A stretch of DNA of 64,000 nucleotides from Verrucomicrobiota bacterium (GCA_021733835.1 JAIPKD010000004.1:1-64000); one strand, 5' to 3'. Shown: positions 27,274-37,898, counted from the stretch's first letter. Notes: generated by a model from the sequence alone, not told the origin. Translations and numbers: made by a program.

Positions 27274-27349
27274 CTGATCTCAGACCACTCAACACCTCAA
27301 CACCTCAACACCTCAACACCTCAACAGCTCAACAGCTCAACAGCTTAAT
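27274..27349. repeat. CTCAACAC/GCTCAACA 9-mer array, long copy
   Basis: Lead-in CTGATCTCAGACCACTC followed by about five AACACCTC-type and three AACAGCTC-type 9-mers, ending CAGCTTAATC. It shares its lead-in and end with 17037-17070. Confidence 0.75.
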
Positions 27350-27373
27350 CACTTAAAACCCGAGAGGAAACTT

Positions 27374-27492
27374 GCCCCGTCAGGGGCAAAATATTTATAG
27401 CCACACCCGCCACACAAATCCGTTAAGTCCCTTTAGGGACGTAATATTTACTTCTTCATGGTGAACGTTTCATCCCTAACGGGATTCTGAAG
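27374..27492. repeat. Cluster of three short hairpin repeats
   Basis: Unit 1 at 27374-27401: GCCCCGTCAGGGGC followed by AAAATATTTATAG. Unit 2 at 27427-27450: GTCCCTTTAGGGAC followed by GTAATATTTA. Unit 3 at 27471-27492 lies in the opposite orientation with stem ATCCCTAACGGGAT. A fourth copy is at 17984. Each is a 4-6 bp stem with an AT-rich tail on one side. Confidence 0.7.
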
Positions 27493-27499
27493 GGCGTAG

Positions 27500-27572
27500 C
27501 CGGTTTGCAACCGAATGATGCCGTAGCATTCGAGGCCGCAGCGGCTGATCCTTCGGACACAGCCGCGCTCCG
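27500..27572. repeat. Dispersed MITE-like element, copy C (right half)
   Basis: CCGTAGCATTCGAGGCCGC, GCGGCTGATCCTTCGGACAC and AGCCGCGCTCCG match the right half of copy A. The left end is missing or decayed. The rest of the gap 27117-27763 has no gene; sdhC follows. Confidence 0.7.
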
Positions 27573-27763
27573 CTGGATCAAGCTCTCAGGATTAGTTTGA
27601 TTTATCTCCGTATTTGTTTAACTTATAATTCCATGGTGGGGTTTGACTTTTTTCGTAAAACGATATTATCTTGCACCCGTCATTGTTCGGAGTTGACGAA
27701 GTCAATGGCAATCGGACAAAAAACCGATACCGCGTCGATTAACGTCAAAAAAACTGATCCTCG

Positions 27764-28432
27764 ATGAATATATTATTCGCCCTATACAAATCCTCGGTAG
27801 GAAAAAAGTACATCGTCGCCGCAACCGGTTTTTTGCTCTTCATATTTCTCATCGGGCACCTACTCGGGAATCTTCAAATCTACATGGGCGCGGAGAAGCT
27901 AAACGCGTATGCGCACTTTCTCCAGACAAAGCCGCTGTTGATTTGGGCGTCGCGCGCCGGCCTGCTCCTGATAGCGCTCGTACACGTCACCACGACTATC
28001 AAGCTCGCATTGGAAAACAAGGCGGCGCGTCCTGTCGGATACGAAGTGTCGAAGGCCCCCTATGCGCCGCTGACCGCCAGGAGCATTCTCGTAAGCGGCA
28101 TCATTATCGGCTTATTCGTAGTCTATCATATACTCCATTTCACAAGCGTCACGTTTAACCCTGAATTCAGCGACCTCCGCGCCGCCCATAACGTCTACGG
28201 CATGGTGGTGGCCGGATTTTCGAATACCTACGTCAGCGCCTTTTATATAATCTCGATGGTACTCCTGTTCATGCACCTGCGCCACGGTATCTCGAGTTTC
28301 TTCCAGACATTCGGCATGAATAACAAAACATACAGAACAACGATTGAACGGCTTGCCGTTGTCGCCGCCGGACTCGTGTTTCTTGGCAACATATCGATTC
28401 CGTTGGTCGTACTCCTTGGATTCATCAAATAA
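27764..28432 (+). CDS. sdhC: Succinate dehydrogenase cytochrome b subunit (b558 type)
   Basis: 222 residues with five predicted membrane helices (GFLLFIFLIGHLLGN; IWASRAGLLLIALVHV; SILVSGIIIGLFVVYHILHF; YIISMVLLFMHLRHG; VVAAGLVFLGNISIPLVVLL). Histidines in IGHLLGN, ALVHV, VYHILHF and FMHLRHG fit two haem b sites of the single-subunit, di-haem b558 anchor class shared with Wolinella fumarate reductase. It anchors SdhAB and passes electrons between succinate and quinone. sdhA follows after 18 bp. Confidence 0.93.
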   Translation: MNILFALYKSSVGKKYIVAATGFLLFIFLIGHLLGNLQIYMGAEKLNAYAHFLQTKPLLIWASRAGLLLIALVHVTTTIKLALENKAARPVGYEVSKAPYAPLTARSILVSGIIIGLFVVYHILHFTSVTFNPEFSDLRAAHNVYGMVVAGFSNTYVSAFYIISMVLLFMHLRHGISSFFQTFGMNNKTYRTTIERLAVVAAGLVFLGNISIPLVVLLGFIK

Positions 28433-28450
28433 CAAAAACCTCCATCTCAA

Positions 28451-30351
<1,901 letters not shown>

Positions 30352-30364
<13 letters not shown>

Positions 30365-30411
30365 CTCAATTACAAGTAACTCAGTTACAAGTAACGCAGT
30401 TACAAGCAATC
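30352..30411. repeat. 15-bp tandem repeat, four units, across the sdhA stop
   Basis: Units read CAGTTACAAGTAACT with small changes. The first ends sdhA (Ser-Tyr-Lys-stop). Because 15 is a multiple of 3, units 2 and 3 repeat the TAA in the same frame, giving three in-frame stops before sdhB, which lies in that same frame. Each unit contains the dyad AGTTAC..GTAACT. Confidence 0.85.
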
Positions 30412-30415
30412 AACA

Positions 30416-31201
30416 ATGAATCTCACACTCAAAATCTGGCGGCAGCAAAACTCGAAGGCGCAAGGCGAATTCGTCGAGTACAAGGTGACCGACGTTTCAG
30501 AAGATATCTCATTCCTCGAGATGCTCGATGTGCTGAACGAAGACCTCATAGAGCGCGGCGAAGACCCCGTTGCATTCGACTCAGACTGCCGCGAAGGCAT
30601 TTGCGGCGCCTGCTCTATCGTCGTCAACGGCATCCCACACGGACACCAATCGGGGACCACCGTCTGCCAACTGCACATGCGCCACTTCGATGACAGTCAG
30701 AAAATCGTGGTCGAACCGTTCAGGGCCAAACCCTTCCCGATCATCAAGGACTTGGTCATCGATCGCTCGGCAATGGACAGAGTGATCCAGGCAGGCGGAT
30801 TCATCTCGGTCGGCACAAACCAGTTCGCCGAGGCCAACGCCATCCCAGTCCCAAAAGACGTCGCCGAGTCCGCCATGGACGCCGCCTCATGCATCGGCTG
30901 CGGCGCATGCGTCGCGGTTTGTAAGAACGCATCCGCAATGCTATTCGTCGCCGCCAAAGTCTCGCACCTCAACCTGCTGCCGCAAGGCAAGCCCGAAAAA
31001 GACCGGCGCGTAACCAACATGATCAGGACTATGGACGCGGAAGGATTCGGAAACTGCACCAATATCGGCGCCTGCGAAACCGCCTGCCCGAAAGGCGTCA
31101 GCCTCGACTTTATAGCGCAGATGAACCGCGACTACGCCAAAGCGATCATTAAGGGACAATTATTAAACGCGTCCCAAACGGCGGCGCAGGAAACTAAATA
31201 A
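30416..31201 (+). CDS. sdhB: Succinate dehydrogenase/fumarate reductase iron-sulfur subunit
   Basis: 261 residues. The 2Fe-2S domain has [18 protein letters not shown] and C-QLHMRHF further on. The C-terminal ferredoxin domain has [13 protein letters not shown] and [15 protein letters not shown] for the 4Fe-4S and 3Fe-4S centres. It passes electrons from SdhA's FAD to the cytochrome b. No Shine-Dalgarno is visible in the repeat-filled 51-bp spacer, so translation may depend on coupling to sdhA. Confidence 0.97.
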   Translation: MNLTLKIWRQQNSKAQGEFVEYKVTDVSEDISFLEMLDVLNEDLIERGEDPVAFDSDCREGICGACSIVVNGIPHGHQSGTTVCQLHMRHFDDSQKIVVEPFRAKPFPIIKDLVIDRSAMDRVIQAGGFISVGTNQFAEANAIPVPKDVAESAMDAASCIGCGACVAVCKNASAMLFVAAKVSHLNLLPQGKPEKDRRVTNMIRTMDAEGFGNCTNIGACETACPKGVSLDFIAQMNRDYAKAIIKGQLLNASQTAAQETK

Positions 31202-31230
31202 CATTCGGCAACTGCACCGCGGCACCGGCA

Positions 31231-31431
31231 TCAGCCTTCCACAGGCAGTTCACCGAGTTGCATCGAGCTGACCAAATCCTTCTCCGCCAACACCCAATCC
31301 TCCAACGTCAACGGATGCTGCGGCAATTTATCACGAAAAATCGCATAGGCATGTTGCCTGACCATCGACTTGGTGACGCCTGGCGTGAAAGGCTTCGGTT
31401 GCTCGACAGACCTCTTTTCTCTCCGCTCCAT
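31231..31431 (-). CDS. Small conserved protein, DUF2934-like
   Basis: 66 residues: basic N-terminus, then VRQHAYAIFRDKLPQHPLTLEDWVLAEKDLVSSM. The pattern AY.(I/L)(F/W)...LTLEDW..AE.(D/E)L resembles DUF2934, small bacterial proteins of unknown function. It lies 85 bp downstream of the last gas-vesicle gene on the same strand and could be the tail of that operon. It converges on sdhB. Confidence 0.6.
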   Translation of the reverse strand: MERREKRSVEQPKPFTPGVTKSMVRQHAYAIFRDKLPQHPLTLEDWVLAEKDLVSSMQLGELPVEG

Positions 31432-31516
31432 ACGCTTTACTCCTAACGCAAGTTATTCCAATAGGACCGATAAATCAAATGAGTGCGGTACCTTTCACCA
31501 TCCAATCGTTTCGTAG

Positions 31517-31858
31517 TTAATTACCTTGCTCTTTATCTTTCGCGCCCGGTACAACGGTCCCTGTTTGCCTTTCCTCCAATTCTTCTATTCTTCTCTTTAA
31601 ATCTCCGATCTCTTGTTCCCGCTCGGCATCCGCCGCCTTTGCCGAAAGATACGAATCTCGCTCCCACCAATCCACACCAAGTTCCTTTGCCTTATCAACC
31701 GACGCAATCATGAGACGGATTTTGATTGTCAGGAGCTCTATATCGGCTATTTGAATCTTTATATCTCCGGCAATAACAAGCCCTTTGTCTAGTACGCGCT
31801 CCAGAACATCGGCCAAGGTCGCGGACTGCAATGATTGAACATTACTTCGTTCTGTCAT
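31517..31858 (-). CDS. gvpJ: Gas vesicle protein GvpJ (GvpA family)
   Basis: 113 residues. The GvpA/J domain (about 14-62) reads TLADVLERVLDKGLVIAGDIKIQIADIELLTIKIRLMIASVDKAKELG. The charged variant KIQIADIELLTI and the following WWERDSYL tail separate J-type proteins from the structural GvpA. The C-terminus (REQEIGDLKRRIEELEER) is a coiled coil. J-type proteins are minor wall components thought to shape the conical ends. It is the last recognisable gvp gene of the operon, 30 bp after the gvpJ-gvpK fusion. Confidence 0.88.
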   Translation of the reverse strand: MTERSNVQSLQSATLADVLERVLDKGLVIAGDIKIQIADIELLTIKIRLMIASVDKAKELGVDWWERDSYLSAKAADAEREQEIGDLKRRIEELEERQTGTVVPGAKDKEQGN

Positions 31859-31888
31859 TTTCTTTTCCCTCTGTATATAGTTCCATAT

Positions 31889-32431
31889 TTATAGAAGATT
31901 TCCTAATGGCCCGAGGTCAACATTGAGATCTTCATCTTCAATCCCAAAAACCGCCTGGAGTTCTTGAAGTTTTTTACGCATAGCCTTCAGGCTAAGTCCA
32001 AGCTTCTGGATTTCAATGGCCGAGAGAGAACCTTTCTTGACCCTGCGATAGGCTTCTTTTTCCATCAGCTGCCTTATGAGCTCTATGAGCGTTAACACCA
32101 GTTTGGCAATCCCCTTCTCAGCGTTTTCTGGATCGGCTGCATCGATCAGCCGTGGAATATTCCTCTCGGCCTTTCTGATTTCGGCTTGGATTCTCTCTAT
32201 TTCACGTAATTCCTCCGGAGAAGCCTCTCTGTTTGGATCAGTATAACCACGGTGTCCCAGCTCCTCGGCTTTTGATATCGATGTAAGCATAATACGAAGC
32301 CCGGCATAGACCAGATCGACGTCGGCCAGGCGGATGGCAAGTTCGCCCTCTACCACGGCTCCCTTTTCCAGAATTTTATCAAGCGCCTCGACGAGGCTGA
32401 CATTATCAGTTTGCTGAAGTGATCTATTCAT
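31889..32431 (-). CDS. gvpK: Fusion of GvpA/J-type domain with GvpK
   Basis: 180 residues. Residues ~10-58 (VSLVEALDKILEKGAVVEGELAIRLADVDLVYAGLRIMLTSI) are a GvpA/J/M-type domain. After a charged helical linker, residues ~93-177 match GvpK: GIAKLVLTLIELIRQLMEKEAYRRVKKGSL and the very typical end FGIEDEDLNVDLGPLG. In studied clusters J/M/S proteins and GvpK are separate. One open frame covers both without an internal stop, so this looks like a true fusion. The start overlaps the gvpF/L stop by 8 bp. It is probably an assembly or nucleation component. Confidence 0.87.
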   Translation of the reverse strand: MNRSLQQTDNVSLVEALDKILEKGAVVEGELAIRLADVDLVYAGLRIMLTSISKAEELGHRGYTDPNREASPEELREIERIQAEIRKAERNIPRLIDAADPENAEKGIAKLVLTLIELIRQLMEKEAYRRVKKGSLSAIEIQKLGLSLKAMRKKLQELQAVFGIEDEDLNVDLGPLGNLL

Positions 32432-33248
32432 TAATATCCCCTAAAGCACTGAAGCTGAAAGGCGCGAGGGGACCGGCACATTCAAGGCTCAACCCCATAA
32501 TTCCGAGCTTTTCATTAAGTTCGCGGATAATATCCAGGAAGGCGTTCAGTTCGTTGTTCTCTACCAAGTATGCCGCATTGAAAACCATGGGTTCGGATCT
32601 GCCTACGATATGCTTATCGAGAACCTCCATGCGCCTCGAATCCGATGCGGCGTCTTCCATTCTTCGGAATATATCCTTGGATATGCGCTCAATTTCCCTA
32701 TCTCGTTCCCGGTCGATAACCTTCTTAAAATCCTGTTCCAGAAAAAACGCCAAACCCTCAGGCTGGTTTGCGATTTTCACCTTTTCAGCGGCGATCTCCG
32801 GATTATGCTCGCATATAACATCATCCAGCGTATCCCTATTAACAAGAAATGCCTTAACGCTTAATTCTTGCTTCCCTCGAAATTTTTCTAAGAGTCGACT
32901 CAAATTCCCGTAATTACGTGATAATATCTGTTCCAGATTGGCGGTACTTTTGAAAATCGTGCCGAAACTCATGGGAACCACACAAACATCACTGCTTCCT
33001 TTTTTAGTAGACTTCTGTATCACCTCGTGGTGTCGAAGGACTTTGCTCTTTATCCAATCCACATCCTCTTTTGCCTTCCTTTGTATCTCCTCAGTACCAA
33101 ATTCATTTTCGGACACCTCACTGATTACGGCTTCTAAACCGCGGAAAGGATAGGAAAAGACACCCTCGTTTTCATCAACACCAATAGCATCAATGGCTTC
33201 ATGGGCCTTGACAAGGTCGCGTATGCAATATAGGTAAATTAGATTCAT
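32424..33248 (-). CDS. gvpL: Gas vesicle protein GvpF/GvpL, first paralogue
   Basis: 274 residues. The start YLYCIRDLVKAHEAIDAIG and a following EAVISEVSENEFG match the ferredoxin-like N-terminal part. The middle HHEVIQKSTKKGSSDVCVVPMSFGTIFKS (H..V, PM.FGTI.) is the family signature. The end has AYLVENNELNAFLDIIRELNEKLGIMGLSLECAGPLAPFSF (YLV, GP.PPYSF-like). GvpF and GvpL are cytosolic proteins that bind GvpA early in vesicle formation. A second paralogue is at 35557. Confidence 0.92.
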   Translation of the reverse strand: MNLIYLYCIRDLVKAHEAIDAIGVDENEGVFSYPFRGLEAVISEVSENEFGTEEIQRKAKEDVDWIKSKVLRHHEVIQKSTKKGSSDVCVVPMSFGTIFKSTANLEQILSRNYGNLSRLLEKFRGKQELSVKAFLVNRDTLDDVICEHNPEIAAEKVKIANQPEGLAFFLEQDFKKVIDRERDREIERISKDIFRRMEDAASDSRRMEVLDKHIVGRSEPMVFNAAYLVENNELNAFLDIIRELNEKLGIMGLSLECAGPLAPFSFSALGDINE

Positions 33249-33319
33249 TTATTTTAACTGCACGAACACCCTCTGTCATTGTCATTTAAACGAAGAGTAT
33301 CGGCTGATTCAAAACCAAA

Positions 33320-35254
33320 TTATATACGGGAAGAACTATAAAGGAGACTGCCAAGACTTGCAAGCCGATCTTCGCCTACTAATCTTGAAGATTGATATAC
33401 AATTGTCTTTTCCACATCCGGAATTTTCTTATCGAATTCTTTCCTAACTACAAATTGATCCTCCATGACAGCACGACATGTAGGACAATTGCTTTCCGGG
33501 ATTACACGATTAAGGAAGAGTGCCGGAATATGAATACCCGTTCGTTTACAGGCATCGACCAGATCAACTATCTCTTCCAATGCCATGTCCGTTGGTATCG
33601 ATACTACGTAAAGGGAAGCTCTGTCCGCATCAGTTAAAATGGATCGTAGATTCTTGATTCTCTTGGAGATCGTCACCAAGAAATCAGAAACCTTTGGTAA
33701 GGAGAGCAGATTTTTGTATTTAAGCAGTAATCCAAATATGACCTTCAACCAATGCTCGACCAACTCGGGAAGTTCCAATAACCGGATTAAATGTCCCGTG
33801 GGCGCTGTATCCAGAACGAACTTATCGTATTCATTTTGTTCCATCAGCTCCACGATCCTGGAGAGTGCAATTACTTCATCCAGTCCCGGAGGAGAAAGAT
33901 CGAGAATATTCTCGATAACCTCCCTATCAAATTGCAAATCAACCTTCCCGCCGCCTGTCAGTGACCGGAAAAACTCCGCCACATCCTGTGCATAAATCTC
34001 TTTGAGCTGAGTAAACTCTGCGTGAGCGTTGAGTTCAATAGCCGTCAAACCAGGACGTACTTTAATCGGTTTCGCCCTAATGTGGGTATCTAAACAGTCC
34101 GACAACGAGTGAGCAGGGTCGGTCGAGAGTATCATCACTTCGCCTGCGCTGGATTCGTCGGCCAATCGTACTGCCGTAGCGCACGCGAGGGTCGTCTTTC
34201 CCACTCCCCCTTTTCCTCCAAAGAGCAACAATGACTGATGTCCACCCGGAAATGGCGCAGGATTATCAACTCTCTGTCGGGATACCTGACTTGTTTGTAT
34301 TGTATCTGAAATCTTTTCAGGCTTTCTTACCTGATCCCAAAAACTTGAGAGGCGTTTGGCGCCCTGAACCTGGGCCCCCATGAGCGGAACGCTCCATAAC
34401 GAGTAATCCGCAATATATTCGTCTGTAATACGCTTTAGGCAATCATACTGCTCTACGTATGCGTTATGACATACGGAACAGTTGTTGTCATCCAGGTATA
34501 CCCTGTTGATTATTATTTCACATACAGGGATTTCCATACGCTTCAGTGCGTCCACCAGATCTCTGGTCTCCGGTATACTCATCGGATCAGGTGCTGTCAC
34601 CGGCACAAAACGACATTCTTTGGAATTCTTCAGTTTTTTTTGCAAGTGCTCTATATTTGCGCTCAGTTCATCCAGGAATTCATCGGTCTGATCCTTACGG
34701 TAACTACCGCGAAAAAGCATTACCATATAACGGTGCTTTGCGAGCATAGCGTCGAGAGCTTTAACCCATTTTTCCATTATATCGGGAAGCTCCATGAATC
34801 GAAGCACATGCCCCGTCGGCGCACTGTCAACAACGATACATGAATAATCAGTAGTATCAACCAAGTGGGCAATTCGAGTAAATGCCATTACTTCGTCGAG
34901 TCCGGGCATTGAAAGTTCAAGCAACTGACTTATATCTTCGTTATCGAGGAAGGTACCCCTTTGCGCTATCTGCTGCAATTGCTTCTCATGCTTGGATTTA
35001 AATTCCATTAAACTAGCTGAAGCATCGAGTTCATCAAGTTCCAGGTTGCGAGGCAGTACGGAATTTGCGAAGCTGTCTTTCAATGAATGCGCCGGATCAA
35101 TGGAAACAACCAATATTTTTTCATCGGGGCGCTGGCATGCCAAGCTAAGTGAGGTAGCGGCGGCACAAGTGGTTTTACCGACTCCTCCCTTGCCGCCGAA
35201 AAGAATTAAGGATAAGTTCTTATCAAATAAAAAAGAAGGCAGTTGTCGCTCCAT
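33320..35254 (-). CDS. Tandem Get3/ArsA-family ATPase in the gas-vesicle operon
   Basis: 644 residues as two homologous halves. Each half has a deviant Walker A (GGKGGVGKTT at about 20-29 and 346-355), SxDPAHSLxD, a switch region (MPGLDEVMAFTRI; PPGLDEVIALSRI) and DSAPTGH / DTAPTGH, a P-loop and TGHLLR layout diagnostic of ArsA/Get3. Both halves carry a CxxC (CSVC about 259; CPTC about 588) in the place where Get3 binds the zinc that joins its two protomers. ArsA pumps arsenite and Get3 carries tail-anchored membrane proteins; no ars genes are here. I infer handling of hydrophobic Gvp subunits. It lies between gvpG and gvpL on the same strand. Confidence 0.88.
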   Translation of the reverse strand: MERQLPSFLFDKNLSLILFGGKGGVGKTTCAAATSLSLACQRPDEKILVVSIDPAHSLKDSFANSVLPRNLELDELDASASLMEFKSKHEKQLQQIAQRGTFLDNEDISQLLELSMPGLDEVMAFTRIAHLVDTTDYSCIVVDSAPTGHVLRFMELPDIMEKWVKALDAMLAKHRYMVMLFRGSYRKDQTDEFLDELSANIEHLQKKLKNSKECRFVPVTAPDPMSIPETRDLVDALKRMEIPVCEIIINRVYLDDNNCSVCHNAYVEQYDCLKRITDEYIADYSLWSVPLMGAQVQGAKRLSSFWDQVRKPEKISDTIQTSQVSRQRVDNPAPFPGGHQSLLLFGGKGGVGKTTLACATAVRLADESSAGEVMILSTDPAHSLSDCLDTHIRAKPIKVRPGLTAIELNAHAEFTQLKEIYAQDVAEFFRSLTGGGKVDLQFDREVIENILDLSPPGLDEVIALSRIVELMEQNEYDKFVLDTAPTGHLIRLLELPELVEHWLKVIFGLLLKYKNLLSLPKVSDFLVTISKRIKNLRSILTDADRASLYVVSIPTDMALEEIVDLVDACKRTGIHIPALFLNRVIPESNCPTCRAVMEDQFVVRKEFDKKIPDVEKTIVYQSSRLVGEDRLASLGSLLYSSSRI

Positions 35255-35312
35255 GTTTACACGTCCTCTTTTGATCCCATCGGTTGATATTTCTCGAAGA
35301 CTCCCTTTGAAT

Positions 35313-35543
35313 TCATTCTGAATTCTCTAATCTATCCAGATAATCCAACAGTTCCTTTTCATGTGCGTCAAATTCATCTTCGCTAATCTGGTCGGTTTCC
35401 AGCATCATGTAGAGTTCTCTTAGCTTCGTGTGGACGTCCTCAGTTTCTTGAACAGCTTCCTGTTTTACCGCATTGTGAATCTCGCGGAAGATAAAACACA
35501 GACTTTTAACGGGGAAAAGCAGTATGTCATCAATCAAAAGCAT
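35313..35543 (-). CDS. gvpG: Gas vesicle protein GvpG
   Basis: 76 residues from ATG 35543; the frame is open further upstream, but GvpG should begin at MLLIDDILLFPVKSLCFIFREIHNAV (L..PV....W/F...I). The rest, HTKLRELYMMLETDQISEDEFDAHEKELLDYLDRLE, is the usual charged helical half. In studied clusters GvpG is an accessory assembly factor encoded beside GvpF. The start lies 14 bp downstream of the gvpF stop, and the next gene (ATPase) follows after 58 bp. Confidence 0.9.
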   Translation of the reverse strand: MLLIDDILLFPVKSLCFIFREIHNAVKQEAVQETEDVHTKLRELYMMLETDQISEDEFDAHEKELLDYLDRLENSE

Positions 35544-35556
35544 AATCGTCAATCTA

Positions 35557-36345
35557 TCATTTTGGCCGCAATTCAATATCGACGAAATTATATGGAGGCC
35601 AGGGACCGTTATAATCAAACGCAAAATTATCGTCAAAAAGTTTCGCGGCCTCGAAGACCGCCTCTTCGAATCGGCTTTCTCCAGTCCGTTCTATTAAACA
35701 TGCCAACTTCATTACCTCATTTTCATCCTTTGTCACATTCTTTTTGATTTCAAAACAAACATTGCTCAGCACTTCAATGACCAGTTGTGTATATGTTGCC
35801 CGGTCTTTTTCAAGTAATTGTTCAAAACGTTGGCCTAGAGCAATCTTTTCGTCTCGCGTTGGTTCTCGGTCTTCGCGAAAAAGCCGATCTCTCAATTTTT
35901 CCAATTCCGGATGAACAGATACCAAGTATTGGAAAATATTCGGGACATCCCATTTTACCTTTAATCCCATTTCAATTTTCCCATCGACGCGTTGCAACTG
36001 TTTACAAAACGTATCCTCATTTGAAACCAGAAGCTTTCGCAAAGCTTCCAAGTCTTCCGCTACGACTCCGAATGATACGGGAAGCATCGTTAATTCGTCT
36101 CTCATTAATGCCTGAAGCGTTTGGTGATGTGCAGCAAGATGACGCCTCTCCGGGCGAAATTTGGTCTCACGCACATTACTCACCACCGCGGCAATGGACT
36201 CCTGAATTATGCAATAAACTTTACTGTCGTTTAAACCAATATCTCCATACCTGTTTGCTTCATTCTCCGGCCATGCATCATCTACCGATATTACCGCATA
36301 TAAATATCTTCCACTTAGGTTTTCTGCATTCTCGCTCATACTCAT
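35557..36345 (-). CDS. gvpF: Gas vesicle protein GvpF/GvpL, second paralogue
   Basis: 262 residues. RYLYAVISVDDA at the start, IAAVVSNV, then AAHHQTLQALMRDELTMLPVSFGVVAED (H...L, LP..FG), and YNGPWPPYNFVDIEL at the end, the closest match to the family's G(P)WPPY(N/S)F motif. It differs clearly from the paralogue at 32424, so this is not a recent duplication. Like other GvpF proteins it should contact GvpA and start assembly. Confidence 0.93.
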   Translation of the reverse strand: MSMSENAENLSGRYLYAVISVDDAWPENEANRYGDIGLNDSKVYCIIQESIAAVVSNVRETKFRPERRHLAAHHQTLQALMRDELTMLPVSFGVVAEDLEALRKLLVSNEDTFCKQLQRVDGKIEMGLKVKWDVPNIFQYLVSVHPELEKLRDRLFREDREPTRDEKIALGQRFEQLLEKDRATYTQLVIEVLSNVCFEIKKNVTKDENEVMKLACLIERTGESRFEEAVFEAAKLFDDNFAFDYNGPWPPYNFVDIELRPK

Positions 36346-36481
36346 TATTATCTTTTGGGATTATTTGCAAACCTTAGAGACTCGTTTGCTTCCAACCATG
36401 TATTTTCCAACCCGGCCACGATCAAATTTTCAATTTGTATAAATCTCCATAGATGAATAAATAATCTAATTTATGTACTTT

Positions 36482-36811
36482 TTAATACTGAATTTTGAAC
36501 CCTGATTCACATGATTCCTGTTCCTGCTGTTTACACTTTCGGCCTGAGATCAAGTTATCAGTTTTCTTATGAGATTCCACCTCTTCCATTAATTTTCTCT
36601 GTTCTTCCTCAATTTCTGCAATCCTACTTTCAAGCTGCCATAAACGCTGCATGGCGTTTTCTTTTTCGATCTTTTGACGATACTTTTCCATTTCCAGCCA
36701 TGCAACACGCAAGAGAGCCTGGTGTGGTAATCGCACTTGTTCCGCTCTATCCGCATGAGTCTTAATCCCATTCAAGCCACGTATTTTTCTCTTAGAACTG
36801 TTCATTTTCAC
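36482..36811 (-). CDS. Small coiled-coil protein of the gas-vesicle operon
   Basis: 109 residues. It begins MKMNSSKRKIRGLNGIKTHADRAEQVRLPHQALLRVAWLEMEKYRQKIEKENAM; the middle is a long coiled coil (LWQLESRIAEIEEEQRKLMEEVE); and the end is Cys/Glu-rich. Similar small basic-then-coiled proteins (sometimes called GvpV or left unnamed) accompany gvp clusters in proteobacteria; the match here is by eye. The start overlaps the gvpN end by 20 bp. Confidence 0.6.
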   Translation of the reverse strand: MKMNSSKRKIRGLNGIKTHADRAEQVRLPHQALLRVAWLEMEKYRQKIEKENAMQRLWQLESRIAEIEEEQRKLMEEVESHKKTDNLISGRKCKQQEQESCESGFKIQY

Positions 36812-37805
36812 TCCTTTTATCCGAAAGTACTTTCTTCAAGTGACACTTCCAGGTTTTAACTGCGATATCTTCGATCAGCTTACCTGCAATTACTTCACCA
36901 TCCCGTGTAACTTTGGCCGTATCCTGGCCCAGCACATCTTTACAGATATATCTGAAATCACGATCTTCCCAGCATGGAGCTTTATCAAGCTTCTTCAATA
37001 CCTTAGCTATCATTATTCCCGCGCGGATGGTAGGCTGATGATTATTAACTCCAATCTGACGCATCCCTTTTATTATATCGACGATAACCTCAGCATAATC
37101 CATGTCGATTCCCGATCGAGCTTGCGTGATCTTGATCTCTGTTTCACGATCGTAATGCCCTAAATTAATCGTAATAAGCCTGTCCTTCAGGGCGTCCTGT
37201 GTTTTATGGACGCCGGCGTATTCTTCGGGATTCGATGTAAATATCGCCCTAAAACTGGGATTCACCCTCATGTAACCGTCCCCAATCGTCCTTAGCTTGG
37301 GCAAATTAAGAATCCCTTCCGAAAGGACAGAAAGCAGGACATTATTGGCTTCAGGGCGTGAACGACTGAACTCGTCGTAAATGAGCGTATCTCCCCTTTC
37401 ACATGCGGTGGTTAATCGATTATCCACCCAGAAGCTCCTTGTTTCCTCTTGGGTTTTTACAACCGAGTGTATAAAATTATCCACCAATCTTGATCTCCTA
37501 TGTCCCGCATTCTGTCCTATTAAATCAGAGGTCCCGAACTCCTCGTTTCCGTGAATAAGAGTAACTAAATTCCCGAGCTTTGCCGCAACGTGAAACGCCA
37601 ATGTTGTCTTTCCGGTACCTGCAGGACCCGAGAAATGCACAGGAAATCCTGACTTTAAATAAATTAGTGCGCGTTCGATTATTTCGTTTACCTGTTTTGT
37701 CAAAACAAACGCATCGCTTGGTTTCAATTCTACATTATCTCCTTCAGTCTTCACGCGCACTATCGAAGAGACACCCGCTAAACCATTTCCGTTTCCGCTT
37801 CCCAT
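36792..37805 (-). CDS. gvpN: Gas vesicle AAA+ ATPase GvpN
   Basis: 337 residues of the MoxR-like AAA+ class. Walker A is FSGPAGTGKTTLAFHVA, then HGNEEFGTSDLIG, Walker B TLIYDEFSRSRPEANNVLLSVLSEG and the sensor FTSNPEEYAGVHKTQDALKDRLITINLGHYDRETE, all typical of GvpN. The C-terminus has a winged-helix-like part. GvpN is needed for full vesicle growth, perhaps by inserting GvpA subunits. It stands 93 bp downstream of the gvpC-like gene. Confidence 0.95.
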   Translation of the reverse strand: MGSGNGNGLAGVSSIVRVKTEGDNVELKPSDAFVLTKQVNEIIERALIYLKSGFPVHFSGPAGTGKTTLAFHVAAKLGNLVTLIHGNEEFGTSDLIGQNAGHRRSRLVDNFIHSVVKTQEETRSFWVDNRLTTACERGDTLIYDEFSRSRPEANNVLLSVLSEGILNLPKLRTIGDGYMRVNPSFRAIFTSNPEEYAGVHKTQDALKDRLITINLGHYDRETEIKITQARSGIDMDYAEVIVDIIKGMRQIGVNNHQPTIRAGIMIAKVLKKLDKAPCWEDRDFRYICKDVLGQDTAKVTRDGEVIAGKLIEDIAVKTWKCHLKKVLSDKRSENEQF

Positions 37806-37898
37806 TTTGTTCTAAGCTCCTTATTGTATTCGAATTTACTGTTCGGTCTTCTCTCTCGTGCCTTATCGGCCGGGATGTACTAGTCTTCCAGTAAGCGA

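Noticed and set aside
27115-27348. Plus-strand frame beginning with alternating Asp/Pro/Phe residues
   Set aside because: It is the translation of a hexamer microsatellite followed by a 9-mer array; there is no independent evidence of a gene.
33320-35254. Arsenic resistance ATPase
   Set aside because: No arsB, arsD or arsR is near, the gene lies inside a gvp operon, and both halves carry Get3-like CxxC pairs.
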